Below, in pieces: positions 1 through 12,693 of a stretch of DNA of 64,000 nucleotides (position 1 is its first letter; the number at the start of each line of letters is the position of its first letter). The DNA is from Geosiphon pyriformis (Eukaryota; Glomeromycota; Glomeromycetes; Archaeosporales; Geosiphonaceae), in assembly GCA_016748015.1 (NCBI GenBank), contig JAAOMT010000557.1:62001-126000 (forward strand), read 5' to 3'. Both the position numbers and the translations under genes were made by a program. The notes under the pieces were generated by a model, which saw only the letters and a program-made list of their open reading frames with translations, was not told the DNA's origin and searched no databases.

Positions 1-42
1 GTGTGAATGAGTGACCATTACTATTACAATTATTACTAGCAG

Positions 43-80
<38 letters not shown>

Positions 81-241
81 TTACTACTACTACTATAAAA
101 ATTTTATATTATTACGCACTTGAAATTCCGATTTTTTTTTCAATCATAAGCAATGGACGATCTGAATAAGTATCATCGCTTTTTAATCATTTGGCTATCA
201 ATCGTTCATCAATAATAACAATTCCTCTTTTCCTCCCCCCC

Positions 242-261
242 NNNNNNNNNNNNNNNNNNNN
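242..261. other. Assembly gap (20 N)
   Basis: Twenty N bases flanked on both sides by C homopolymers (about nine and eight C). The gap probably marks a poly-C tract that could not be sequenced or a scaffold join; its true length is unknown. Confidence 0.98.
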
Positions 262-1106
262 CCCCCCCCTTCTTTAAATGACTTAAAAACATACAATGTT
301 GTGTTGTGTTATTATATAAAAAAAAATAATTCATATAACTGTTAATAAATTGTCATCCCTCAGAGGAAAACTTCATACGTAATTTTGGTATTACTACTAG
401 CCCATTAAATAGATCATTTCTCATTAAACTCCTAGAATATGCGACGAAAATCTACTTCTCTCGTGGCTGTGCATTACTTTGCGTACTTACGTGTTTATTT
501 TCCTTGCGTGGTTTGGGTTGCTGAATAAATAAAAACGAGAAAGGATAAAGATCGTGAATATTACCCAAATTTTTTTATCAATTACTTCTCAATCAATCAA
601 ACTAACTCCCGCAGTCAAATCCCTTTACTTATTCTGACTTTGACATCATCTGTCCTCGTTACATTTTTATTGTCCGAACTAACAGCGGGACTTCTCCATC
701 CACAAGCTGAAAAACCCCAACTGATATTCCCAGGGTGACTAAATTATCCTTCTTGAGAATGTTACTCGAATGCTAAATTACTATAGAAAGTTAGTTTTTA
801 AAAATATATATATGATATTATAATTATTATTATTATCATATTTTGTTGATCATAGATTGGGTATTTTGTTGCTACGCATGAACCATGACCTTCGTTACTA
901 AATACCTATTAATACTATACTGTCTTATAATAAAGTTTTGAATGGTCTCACAGTTTGTGATACCGACCCTCGAAACTTGTCTCGGCCATACATAGATACA
1001 TAAAACAATCAGGTCCGCCGTTGATATAATAGTTTTTTTATTAGTTATATTTTCTCCTTTCTCTTTTTTCCCCTCACACCTACCAATTATCTAGCCGCTC
1101 TCTCTT

Positions 1107-1143
1107 AACTTTCTCTCACTCTCACTCTCACTCTCACTCTCTC
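1107..1143. repeat. CTCACT microsatellite
   Basis: A pyrimidine-rich run of about six CTCACT-type hexamers lies in the presumed promoter or long 5' leader of the downstream regulator gene. Confidence 0.8.
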
Positions 1144-1275
1144 ACCAAAAACTCTTCTACCTCTTAGTTATCTTCATCGATTACTAAACCTATAAATCCT
1201 CTTTTAAAAAATCTTAAGCTTTACTCTCTTCTCTTCTCTTGTTTGTTGTTGTTGTCCTCGTCATTATAGTCGTCG

Positions 1276-1282
1276 CAGTAGC

Positions 1283-1342
<60 letters not shown>

Positions 1343-1375
1343 CGTCGTCGTCGTTGTCGTTGTCGTCTCGTCGTT
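1276..1375. repeat. GTA trinucleotide array passing into GTC units
   Basis: Roughly 22 near-perfect GTA triplets are followed by GTC/GTT triplets. The array lies about 420 bp upstream of the APSES gene start, so it is probably in its promoter or 5' UTR. Repeat length is likely variable between isolates (inference). Confidence 0.9.
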
Positions 1376-1795
1376 TTTTGTTATCAAATTCTTTCTATTG
1401 GCAAACCAACACCAACTTAAAAAGAAAAACAACTCAACCACCCCTACTTATAAGAATTCAACGTCAATAGTTATTAGCTCGGAATCTTTTTGACTGCGTC
1501 CGGGAAATTTATTTCGATATTATCAGACTTTTCTCCAAGGCGTATAACTCCCTTACTCTTACCGAGACTTTTGACTTCTAGTTAAAGTTTATTTGACTTT
1601 GACGCGATCAACTCAACTCCTAAATACTTTTCTCAGATTCTCACTTGAATTTACTTTTTGTTTATTGCGGACAAAGTTTCAAGTAATTCTTTTGACTCCA
1701 GCTTTCACCACTATTGTAACTATTTTATATCAAAGTTTAAAACAAACTTTTCATTATAAATCCTTCTACATATTCTTCTTAGCCGTCCTGTTACA

Positions 1796-3928
1796 ATGTC
1801 GCAGGAGTCAGTCGAACCAATACGTTTCACAACCGGCTTCCTATTAAATTCTAACCTTACGGAAGTCTCTCCTTCAATAACAACAACGGTACTTACGGCG
1901 AGCCACGTTCCCCCCTCTAGCTCACCAAACCGACGCCGTAAATCTGGGTCAAGAAAACGATCTGCTCTACTACAAGACGCTGACCTTTATGATATTTCAA
2001 AAGAATCCCCTCTCTACAGACCTCACTCTACTCCAAACATTAATGTCGGACGAAACAAATATTCCACTTCTCTTGACACACGAGGTTACATTCCTGGTAG
2101 TTATTGATTGAAAATCTTGGTTTTTTCCAACTTTCCCAATGTTTTTCTGAAATTTCTGACAAATTGTATCCCATTTCTTTTTAAATTAAAGTTTATGAGT
2201 ACAACATCAATGAACATCCTATCATGTGGGATCGAGAAACAGGCTTCGTTCATTTCACTGGAATTTGGAAAGCTTTAGGCAAGAATAAGGCTGATATTGC
2301 GAAACTAGTTGATACTCACCCTGATCTTGCATCGGAGATCAAAAAAGTTCGCGGTGGATTTCTCAAAATTCAAGGGACTTGGTAAGTAAATAATTTTCTA
2401 CTTATTAATTAAAATATCACTAATTACTAATTCATTTTCCCAAATTCTCTATCTTTTGATCTAATCACATAGGATGCCTTTTGAATCAGCTCTTGAGTTA
2501 GCTCGCAGAACTTGCTATGAGCTCCGCGAAGAGTTAGTTCCAATATTCGGGATTAATTTCCCATCTCAAGCTTTGGACCCGACGCAGCCTGGCTTTGGAG
2601 TTTTAGTTCTTTCCGATGAAGCCGCTCAAAAGAAAAGATTGAGGCGTAAGCCTAAAGATCCTCGCATTTCTGTCGGAACAACTGGGAATAACATTACTCG
2701 TACTCCAATCACAGCAACTACTACGACCAATATTCCTCGTACTCCTATTCCAGCAGCTTCGACCATCATTCCCAATACTAATACCAAAAAACCCACTTTG
2801 AAGATTTTGATGAATTCACGCGAATCTCTTGTTAAGCCTAAGGACAAAATGGAACAGAAAAGTTTACCTTCTATTTCCCATCTAATGAATCCGATCGATC
2901 AATTAACAGATGCCCCGATCATACCTGCCATTATATCCAATCCTCCCACCATTCCCAATAACATGGTCGATCCCACATTGTCTGTCACTATCCCAAACAG
3001 CGTCATTGATCCGATGTTATTGGGTCTTGGACCTGTTAACGAAATCGGTTCAATCCCATTGAATCGTGAAATTTTAATTGACCCCATGCTCTTGGCCCTT
3101 GGATCGAATGGGGAAAATAATTCACCCTCATTCATTCCGATGACATTACAAGGCAGCGATATTAATAATCGGGGAAACCATCTCGAACATAATTATCAGG
3201 ATGGATACCTTCCATCAGAGTATCGATCAAAGGCCCGAAATATTTCGGCTTTGTTAAATGAGGAGGACGGTGACTTTCATCGCGATGTAAATAAAAAAAA
3301 CCTCTCGAGTCATAATGAATGGGATGATTACTTCAAAAATGTGACTTCCCAAAAACGTTCAAATTCTCATTTTGAATTCGATTCGCAAGAAGGGTCAAGC
3401 GACACACATGCGTCGAAACGTAGAAAAAATATAACGAATGATGCTTTCCAGGATCTCCAGTGGGATGAATCTAATAACTCTCCCGTAAGTGCCCTTGGAT
3501 CTGAAGATTATGTCTCCCACTATGAATTCGCTCCTGGATCACTTGACTCGATGGCGGGAGGTCAACAAAATCAAGATCAATCCTCAGCACCTTACCGCCT
3601 TGCCGAAGTTGACGAGGTCATTTCGCTCAGCAGTGGCGGATCCACCTCACAACGAGTGACCCGAAAGAAAATAAACAGGAACCGATGCTGTGATTCGTCT
3701 CTCGGCTGTTCACTCAGCCCTGAACATCCCCCGAACGCCCCGGTACCAGCTCCATTGTTCGAGGCTGACCTTCACCAGTTAATTGAGGCTTCAACAATTC
3801 TACAAAAGATGTCTCGAGACAATAGTTTTGTTGCTGGGAGTTCGGTTTCTTGGCCCAGAACTTTTGTCCTGGAAAATCAAGAGTTTCAATTTGTCGGCTG
3901 CAATTATCGAGTCGTACGCTATTGGTGA
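1796..3928 (+). CDS. APSES/KilA-N-type transcription factor (Xbp1-like)
   Basis: Exons 1796-2096, 2192-2381 and 2473-3928 splice in frame to 648 residues. Residues about 101-195 form an APSES/KilA-N DNA-binding domain: a YxYNI start, IMWDRETGFVHFTGIW, then GGFLKIQGTWMPFE and LVPIFGINFP. The IMWD, HFTGIW and GGFLKIQGTW words resemble fungal Xbp1-type APSES repressors more than the Swi4/Mbp1 class, and no ankyrin repeats follow. The C-terminal two thirds is low complexity (T/N/P-rich), with three DP(T/M)L-type repeats near 2965-3105 (two being IDPMLL) and a basic SKRRKN nuclear-signal-like patch. The long first exon is also low complexity. Expected role: nuclear DNA-binding regulator of cell cycle, stress or morphogenesis. 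Targets cannot be read from the sequence. The family call is firm; the Xbp1 subclass is likely. Confidence 0.85.
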
Positions 3929-5060
3929 AGGAGATGGAGGAGAAGCAGGTGTTTTTGATGATGATGATGGCGGTGATGGTGGTGGTGTAAAAAGGTGGGG
4001 AAAGGAAGAGGGTTGATAGTTAGGTGAAGTTGGACTTTATTTTTTTGTAAATATTTTTCTGCTCGGTGGAGCTCGAACGGTTTTCACAGTTGAACGTTTT
4101 CTAGCTAGGTAATTGGTTTTTATTAATTTGATCGCGTGTGTTGAAAACCTAGTAGATTCCTTGAGCGAGCAGCACTGTATTGCGGACAATTATTTGCATA
4201 CAACTCTGTATATTTTTTTTTTAAATAATTTGTATATATATTTTGCTGCTTTTGAACTGATCTCATTTGCCATTGTAGATAGCTTTTTTTGCTTTCATTT
4301 TCATTTCTTTATTGCTTTAATTCCTTTATGTATAATGAACAAATATTATAATTGCTTTTGTTATCCGAGAATCAATTGAAATCCCGAGAATCATCAGTTA
4401 TGAGCATATCATTAATTATCAACTAAGCTTTATAATGATATAAAGTTGGAAGTAAAGTAATAAAATTGAGGAATGAAACTTTTAATAATTCCGAATTTCG
4501 AATCTTCATAAAATGCATTCAATATAGTAAATCAAGACTAAAAATTGATTACAATCACGGGCTTTTTATTATTGATGATGTCTCGAACTTATCATTGATC
4601 TCTTAAAAGGAATCCCGCAGAAACTTTTCGGTCATCAGGGAACAACTTAAAGATCGTATCATGGTGGGATTATTTTTGACTGATCTATCTAGCCAATCAA
4701 CTTTATTTGATTTGCACAACGAAAAATTATTGATAATCGAGAATTTTTTTGGTTCTAAAGGTTTTTTCCAATTTTGATTTGACTAAAGCTTTTTGATTCA
4801 ATATTCAAACTCGATCGATACTCGAGAATGATTTCTTTCCGAATGGTCAACAGTAAAGTTCCTCATTGGTTAATCAGGTACTTTTCAAATTATTGAATAA
4901 AAAAGAATTTGACCAAAATTCAACATTCAAAGAGCAATTTCATTTTTTTGGTTAACCTTCACTTTCGAATTCAATGAATAATTAATGGGGTTGTAGACGG
5001 CGAAGGGTGAAGGGACTTTGTGTAGGTGCTCCTTCGCTTACCTCACCCTCTTTAAGAATC
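3929..5060. other. Intergenic region
   Basis: This is AT-rich DNA between two plus-strand genes. It should hold the 3' UTR of the APSES gene and the promoter of the LETM1-family gene. Short open frames here have no coding character, and no RNA gene or repeat was recognised. Confidence 0.6.
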
Positions 5061-6730
5061 ATGGGTGATAGGTAAGTTACGTCTTTCAATTATAATTATC
5101 ATGAATGATCAAATCGAAAAAATTACCCCAATACCTTCTGATTTACGGTTTTTAGCTATTGTTCCTTTTTTTCCTATACACGACCAACATTCACAAATAA
5201 AACCACAAATCAAATCGACCACTCCTCATCTCCAAAGTCATCTTTTCCACTACTCACAGACACAAACCAAACGAAACCCCGGCCACAATCATCGTCACCA
5301 CCATCACCATTACCAAACACACAATCACCACCACCTTCTATCCCCATACAATCTAAAGCTTCATCATCGCCTACCCCTTCTTCATCACCTACCCCTTCTA
5401 AAAAAGGATATTTAGCAAAAGCCAAAGAACTTTATTTTTTTTATCAAAACGGGTTACGACAAATTTGGACGAACCAAAAATTGGCACGACAATTGAAAGC
5501 TAGACGAGATCGTGATTTCCGACCTTTGACTAGACGGGAAGCTCAATTGGTCAGTAGTTATTCAGATCCAAGGCTTTCTAAAAGTTGTCGGTAAAAGATG
5601 AGATTGCTAATGTGAACCACTTTTGTTTCGAGTAATTACAGGTCAGAACTGCTCAAGTTGACGCGATAAAACTGTTTCCATTTGGGTTTCTTTTGTTCAC
5701 CGTAGCTGAACTGATACCGGTGATTTTTCTCATAGCTCCTTATGTGGTTCCTAGTACATGTGTAACCTTAAGTCAGAGGGTATGTAAAATGATTGAAAAT
5801 TTGAAATTTGATATGTATTGACATCATTTTTTGCTCTGTGCGATTTTAATCAATTCACGGTTGGATTTCAAAGGAAAAAATGCGTCGAAAGCTATATGAT
5901 AAACAACTTTTAGTCCATAAAGTGATTTTTGGATTTAATTATGCTCAGGTATGAGGTTTATAAAATTTGATGTTCCTGTCGGATATAGCAATTTTCTAAA
6001 ATTTGATAACCCTTAAAAGTTAGCCAAAAAAGACTTTCAAAGTTTGAGTGAAGTAATCACTCTACAAAAAAAGATTGGAAATCAGTTATATTTCGGATCC
6101 ATGAATAGAATATTATTGAAGGATCTTTGTAAGTGAGTATAACCTTGTATCTCTACAGAATCTTCCGTGATAAAATGTATTTTTTTTCGTCTCTGAAAAT
6201 TAATAATACTCCCTTAATCGATTTCAATAGATTCATGGGAATGAATACCTGGGGTACAAGAAAGAAACTTCAGAAGAGAATAGAAAGACGTCTCGATTAT
6301 TTATTTGTTGATGATCAGGTATCTTTTGGTTCACATTTTCTCGGAACATATTTCAAAGCTCACTGATTCTTTGATTTTGTTAATAGATGCTCGAGAAAGA
6401 AGGCACTAATGACCTGACATTGCAAGAACTTCAAATAGCAAATGAAGAACGCGGCATGTAAGTATTTTGAAAAGGGATTTCAAATCCATCACTTGTATCA
6501 TGAAATCATATTCAGCTTACTCATCCATGCCTTTACCGCGTTTCAGGCGATGTGTTGATGTGTCAGAAGAACACATGCGAAATGCATTGAATTATTGGAT
6601 TTCATTACATCTACACACCAACCCTGAAATCTCAGATGAAATATTAATGCTGAGTCGGATTTTCTTGTTGAACGCGGAATACCAGGTTCAAAAAACTTCT
6701 GGAAAGAAGGATATGGTGATTGCTATTTAA
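5061..6730 (+). CDS. LETM1-family mitochondrial inner-membrane protein
   Basis: Eight exons: 5061-5071, 5156-5549, 5642-5779, 5874-5948, 6020-6132, 6231-6318, 6387-6457 and 6547-6730, giving 357 residues. After a Ser/Pro/Thr-rich N-terminus comes the LETM1 core: LTRREAQLVRT, then a hydrophobic membrane segment (about residues 143-167, FPFGFLLFTVAELIPVIFLI) ending in PYVVPST, and a ribosome-binding-like part with DLCKFMGM, NEERGM, LNYWISLHLH and EILMLSRIFLL. Family members (LETM1, yeast Mdm38/Ylh47) act in the inner membrane in K+/H+ homeostasis and anchoring of mitochondrial ribosomes. The protein stops soon after the core and lacks the long coiled-coil and EF-hand tail of animal LETM1. The 11-nt first exon is chosen because ATG, a GTAAGT donor and phase all fit, but it is the weakest part; the presequence is not obvious. 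Confidence 0.85.
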
Positions 6731-7342
6731 ATTTGAGTCGTTTTAATAGGTTTGATAAGTGATTTCTTATTGTACGGCATGGTGGACTTTGTTGCCTTGC
6801 AAAATCGATGAACTTTTGGAATGTAGATGATTTTCCATTAATTGGATTTATTAATTAAAGCGCATCGTGAATTATGTTCGAGCTACATTTTGCCAGTGTG
6901 ATGTTAGGTAGGGATGTTGATTGGCTCCTCTCTTTGTTTGTTATACAAATAGCATGAAATGAGAGTCTGAATATCATTGTCGATATGGTGACAAGTTTGA
7001 ATCTAAATAATTCATTGAACATACCCAAAGCCGATAATCGCTACTTGTTTAAATCTCATCATCTTTAACTTCAGTTAACACAACTAAGGTTAAAGTAATT
7101 TTTATTATAACAATCTGTTCAAATACAAATAAGGTGACCAAAGACTATATATATAAGATTCCTTTTTTTGTTTGATAATGCCAAGATATCAAAAATATAA
7201 CCTATAACAATATTTAATGGGAAGTTCAAATTTGCTAATATTTATTTTTTACAGCAATACTGTGTTGTATAATATATGACACAAATGTTACATAGTTTTA
7301 CACGTTCCATCCACCAGAAATCCTGTTATTGTAAGAGGGCCT
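6731..7342. other. Convergent intergenic region
   Basis: The 3' ends of the LETM1-family gene (+) and the BRE4-like gene (-) face each other here. It is AT-rich and no additional gene, RNA or repeat was recognised. Confidence 0.6.
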
Positions 7343-10300
7343 TTATGAATTCTCTTGCAAGACAGCGCCATCTTCAATCGCTGCTGGATTATAATCTTCG
7401 GATGATGCGAACAAAGCATCAAAATCTTCACCACCCATCGTACCGAATAACTCTTGCATTATAGCACCCAAATTTTCCAATTCTCTAATAATATCTTCCA
7501 TCACCAACGCATATGCGTAATACACAATATAATGCTCATCATTACCCTCTACCACACGTTGTCGAACCACTGGCAAATCTCGAATTTTTTGAACCATTCG
7601 TCTGCGCGCTTGGTCAGCCGGAGGTAAATATGGTGGTAGTGGTGTTTTGAGTCGTAAAGCCGCAGCCAAAATATAAAAGTATAATAACATATTACCGACA
7701 AGTTCGCGTAATTCACGATTAATCGGAATAATGAAATCGCGTCGAATCGCTTCATAGAATTGTTCTTTAGTGACGGCGATACGCATTGATAACATTTTGT
7801 CCAGAATATTTTGACAACTATTGAGAATCTTGCCATAGGTATGTACGGGAAAGGGACCTTTGAGACGTGGTTCGTTTGGTGTTTGCCCTAATAAATCGCG
7901 TAACTCGATAATGGAAACTTGTAAAAAGAGTTCGAGTTCCATAAATTCTTTGGTTGAGGTTGACAGATGATACTTTGATTGTGTGAGTGTTATAGCAGTT
8001 TGTTGTGCATTTGCGTTACTTCTGATTGAGTTGCCAATTAAGTCGTCATTTTCTCTGTTTGATTTTTGACTATCTTGTGGTGGGTGGGAGTAAAGAGCTA
8101 CAAGCTTTTTGTACAGCCAGCTCATATTTATAATCAAAAGACTCAAGCCTTTTCTTAGTTCGGTTCTTGCCTCATAAGGCCACCAATAGCTCGTCACATA
8201 AACGCCCCATAAAACACCAGTAGATACGGCGACACCACGATAAAGGGCAAGCTGCCCTATATCTAGATTGTCTTCATCTTCTTCATTTCGTAAATTGAAT
8301 TTATACAGGGCAACGAGATTATAACCCAAGAGAATAAATTGTCCCATTCGATTATATTTCGTGTGGAGAAGAATATAAAAGCATGGTAGCGCGATGAAGA
8401 AACCGAATAATGCGAGAACGGGGGCATTATCTGGGAACAGAGAGTAGATAACAAAAGCGAGCCCTGATCCGAAAAAGGTTCCTAATACCCGATATAAACC
8501 CATTAGGTTTGTCCCTCCCACAGTAGGCACCATAACCACCATCATCTGATAAAATATTTTTAATGTTAACTATTGACAGGAAAACTAATGAAATTTGCAA
8601 GGATTTAACCCAACTTACAGAAATACAGGCCCATTCTCCTCTATACTTGACAAAAGTAGGTCTCGTATATTCAATAAATGCTGGTGCCGCTAAGATAGCA
8701 GCACTCACTGCAGCTTTGAATGCATACTTAACCTCAAATCGACGGAAACAAGATGACCATTTCCATATACGCATGGTAAATGCTTGCCATTTAGTTTTCG
8801 GTTCTGGGGTTTGAAGCGTATTGTAGAGATTATGAGAGTGCTCGGGAAACTGCGGTTTGACGTGGAGTTTACTATCTGCCCCAACATCTTTCCTTGCCTC
8901 GACATTTTTACCAAAAAAACCATCACCAATATTCCACCACTGCCACCATTTTCCCTTTCTAAATTTTGCTGATTCTTTTTTTCCAGTTTGATTAATTCCA
9001 CCAACCAATACTACAAGACGTTCAAGTTCCCGAGTAAATTCTTGGAGGTTGAATACGAAGAAGTAAATTAGAAAGACTTCTTCATTTGGCCGGCCATCAA
9101 AGTGCCCATCACTCGATTCCTTTTTGTATAAACGAGTTACCGCACGAGTTTGTGAGGTTTCGAAAAGTGAGAGAGCTGCTTGAAGATTTTGTTGAAGAAG
9201 AGAAAACGAGGGCCCATTATTTAAGGTGGGATCATAATCTGAGGTGTTTTTTCCAAATTGATCTTGAAGATAGATCATGGTTTGTTTGCAGGTGTAAGCT
9301 AGGGATTTCATGTGTGGGCCAACATGACTAATAAATTCCAACAAGACTCCCAGATCTCCATAATCTTCCTCTTCTAAAAAATTTCCACTCGGTCTTCGTT
9401 GAGACCCACCTTCTTGCAATGGAATTCCATCTCCATTTTTATCCATCTCTTTAAGCATTTCCCATTGAAGACCACAGCAACTTCGTAGACCCCCCAAATG
9501 TTGTGCCAAACGTTGCAAACTTTTAACAATTTCACGATACAACTCCAATTCACGTTGCATCTGCCTATTAAAAATCTCTGATTTGGCTTCGTTAAGCGAG
9601 GCTTCAAGAGATGTGAAAGTGGCACGATGTGAAGCGATTGCTGCTTGAACCGATTTGTCGGTATAGTGTATATCATCGATGAGGAACGTTTTCGTGAGCA
9701 GTTTAAGCAAAAGTCGAAATGAGCCCAAAGTTTTGCCAATATCGGCTCTGATAATAATTTGAGACACTTTAGTAATAATAATTGGAGACAAAAGTAGAGA
9801 AGTTTCGCTTAGCTTATATCACTGATATTACTTTAGTTTATCACTTGCACTCACAGGCCACACCAGAACCGATACCAAGAAGCTGATAGACACTCCCAAC
9901 AGCACAATAGTGGTTACTTGAAATATTTTGCTTGTAGAGAATTCACCAAGGATCACGCTTCCTTCTTTTGTTAACGTGATGAATATAATGATGTTTGAAA
10001 GAGAGGAAGCTAAGAAAAAAGCGTAATAAGCATATTGAATTTCATAAAAAGGAATCGTAATCATGATTAGAATATTTTTCAAAAGTACTAACCGTTATTA
10101 AAGAATGGCTCTTTAAGAGTTGCTTTTAAGAAAGCAGTGATAAACATACTCCCACCACACCATATGATGACGCTCACAACGTGACCTAAAGTATACAATT
10201 CCTGCTTGTTGAACCAAACGGCGGAAGCCATACTGCCAACAGATATGAGCACGGCATAAAGACCCCCAAAAAGTGCAAATTTGACAGCTTCCAAAATGCC

Positions 10301-11579
10301 ACCGATAGATTTTGCTGGATTGAAGAAAACTGCCACGGCGCCAACAAGATGTGAATTTTTAGCTGAGGTTAAGCCGACCCATTGATTCAATTTTGGTATG
10401 TAAGTAAACATAGAAGCAAGGAAATATGCCAATGCGCACTTGATGATGTTTTTTGCGTTTAGTGAAAGTCTTGTGTTTCGTCGAATCCAGGATTTGGCAC
10501 GGTGCTTGTATATATGGAAACAGTTATCTGTATAACGATGACGATGTGGATCTTCTTCCATATCCTCAAAGGTTGGGAAATAATCGGAATCTGAGTCATT
10601 TTCATCAGGAAGAAGTGGGTCATTATCAGATGTGGAAACCCTGTTTAGACGGAAAAAATTATGGCGAAATTGTAAAAATCGAGATTTCAAATTATGAGAA
10701 AAATCCCAAAGAAATTATATTAATTTGATACCTTGGTAATATTGGGGAGGTTTCAGAAGTCAAAGAAACTTTACGACGTTGTTTTGAGCCATCATCCATA
10801 ATAACGCTGAATAAACTTAGACCATCATCAAGAGACCTTGAAAAGTGAGGAAGGGAATCATATTGTGAGGAAACACTGGTAGGAAAAAAATTCTCTGCAG
10901 TTGCATAGCTTGATTGAAGGGGTGAAGCGACAAAGGAACCATCACTATAATGTCTTAGGGTACTCCATGGAAGCCTTTCACTTGAATAAGAACCAGTCGT
11001 TGTAGGATGAGATATGCGATTATATCGAGCAGTTGGTGGACTAAATTGAAGTTTTGACGGTCGTGATTGAACTTTTTTGAAACCAATGGAGGGTGATATC
11101 CCTCGGTCATTTAAACTACCGGATGGATCATAGGATTGATTGTTGACTGGAGATGAATTGAATGATAAATTATCAGGTTCTTCGATGATTGCATCTAATG
11201 AATTATCTTTATGATGCTGTTGTTGTTTTTGTTGATTTATGGATCGATTCTGGTTTGCAAGTTCACGTTGAGTTTTTCCAGGTCGAGATTCGGGGGAACT
11301 TGAAAGTTCATGAAAAATGTCATCAAATAGACTTGAATTTTCTTGATTTGGATATGGTCTTCGTTGAGATGATGAATTTTGAGTTTTTTGTGTTGAAGGT
11401 GAGGACTGAATTAATATTTGAGAATCTGGAGACGCATCTTGGGCTAAAGATGAAGCTAATAACGAAACATCATTATGTGGTGGTAGTGGTTGGTCTGATT
11501 TCTGGTGAATAAAAGCGTCAAAAGCAGAATATTGGCTCGTTGAGTTTTCTTCATTGATGTTATTTTGATTTGAATTCAT
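7343..11579 (-). CDS. BRE4-like membrane transporter (ArAE/FUSC-type, DUF2421)
   Basis: Exons 11579-10732, 10640-10093, 10009-9832, 9747-8619 and 8545-7343 join to about 1301 residues. Residues 1-290 are hydrophilic and S/N/Q-rich. An N-terminal membrane unit follows (NIIKCALAYFLASMF, NQWVGLTSAKNSHLVGAVAV), then SFLVSVLVWPVSASDKLK, a long cytosolic helical region, and a second membrane unit containing GEWACISMMVVMVPTVGGTN, then a helical DUF2421-type C-terminus. This matches the fungal Brefeldin-A-sensitivity/aromatic-acid-exporter family: six-TM ER-type N-terminal domain, FUSC-like domain, DUF2421. Likely function: export of aromatic or organic compounds at ER or plasma membrane; the substrate is not deducible. 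The fourth intron (9831-9748) was chosen because it has a TTACTAA branch-like site and restores continuous similarity. Long proteins of 1,000-1,300 residues are usual for the family. Confidence 0.85.
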
Positions 11580-12693
11580 TTAAATCAAATTTTTATTTTG
11601 AGATAATTCAATTTTTAAAAGCTTTTTGACCGAGAAATTTGATAAAAAGTAAAGCATGTACTAAAAGTGGTCTCAATGCTTGCTTATTCTCAGTTTCGAC
11701 AATCTGCCTTTTTTTAAAATTAAAAGATAAAACTATTTTTTTTAAGATTGAACATAAGAGCAGTGTTTGCAATGAAAACCCCCTAACCATATGAAAAGGA
11801 GGAGTTGTATTTATAAGAGAAACAAACACATGCAAATCTATCCTATCTTTTTATCCTGTCATATTATGCAAACTGTTCTTATCGGGTGGGTATTGATGAA
11901 CTTTTTATTGTTCGTGGAAAAAATCCTAAGATCAGAGTTTAAACCCTGATAAGTTTAGTTTATTTGATTAATTAATAACCTTAATTATCTATAATGCGAA
12001 CATCAATATCAAACATATTCAATATGAAGTAATTATGTGATCATAAAAATAACACCATTGATCATCTTAAAGATGCAAAGTCACATGATATTATTAATGC
12101 TAAAAATGTTATTAAACATGTAAATTTTAAAAAATAATTTTAATAACAGAAAATATTAATAATAAATTATTCAAACGTTGCAATTTATAAAAAAAAAATT
12201 TAATCAAACATTTATTGCTTATTGATATTCTTAATTAATTCCAAAATAAAAAATATTTTTTATAAAACATTTGATTAAATAAAAACAACTTTTTTTCTTT
12301 TTTTGATAGTCTACGATAGCTTTTTCCAAAAACTTATATAAGCAATTTTAGTTTTATATTTAATAAAATTATAATTACAATATTTATTTTTAAAACTAAA
12401 AGTTATTGTTATTTTTAAAGTAATAATATTAATAAATATTAAAAACTTGGACATTTGTAATTTAATTTTATGATCGTGGCAGAACCCCGATTAAATTGCT
12501 TCAGCCTTCGGTGGCTTATCCGTTCGGGAATCTGACGCCTGATCAAAGATAAGTACACTGTTCAAAAAATAGTTCGTGTTCCTGGGAAACAATTCTTCTT
12601 TCAACTCCGGAGAAAGCTCGGCAAGAGCTGCCCTCCACATCACTGGAAAACCTTGTTGCGCAATAAAAATCTTCCCGCGTTTCAGTGTTGCCT
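11580..12693. other. Divergent intergenic region
   Basis: Very AT-rich DNA separates the start of the BRE4-like gene (-) from the start of the GT61 gene (+). It should contain both promoters. A locally GC-richer patch at about 12475-12550, including CAGCCTTCGGTGGC, stands out just upstream of the GT61 gene. Short open frames here are not convincing genes. Confidence 0.55.

Larger units (their letters stand above)
1..1795. other. Non-coding 5' region with microsatellites and an assembly gap
   Basis: No gene is recognisable. The stretch carries simple repeats (an ACT/TAC run near 42-90, CTCACT units near 1107-1143, a GTA array at 1276-1345), a 20-base gap, and AT-rich promoter-like DNA upstream of the APSES-type gene that starts at 1796. 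Open frames across the GTA array only encode homopolymers (poly-Val or poly-Thr), so they are not genes. Confidence 0.7.

Noticed and set aside
1214-1493. Open frames over the GTA microsatellite on both strands
   Set aside because: They encode only poly-Val or poly-Thr runs created by the trinucleotide repeat and have no domain or splice support.
4113-4379. 88-codon plus-strand open frame after the APSES gene
   Set aside because: AT-rich, Phe/Ile/Tyr-laden translation with no homology words; probably 3' UTR or intergenic DNA.
9748-9853. Alternative introns of 24 or 43 nt in the BRE4-like gene
   Set aside because: They are shorter than other introns here and break the conserved WPVSASDKLK-ADIGKTL continuity; the 84-nt intron with a branch-like TTACTAA fits better.
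11608-11835. 75-codon minus-strand frame upstream of the BRE4-like gene
   Set aside because: No domain, AT-rich and located in a divergent promoter region.
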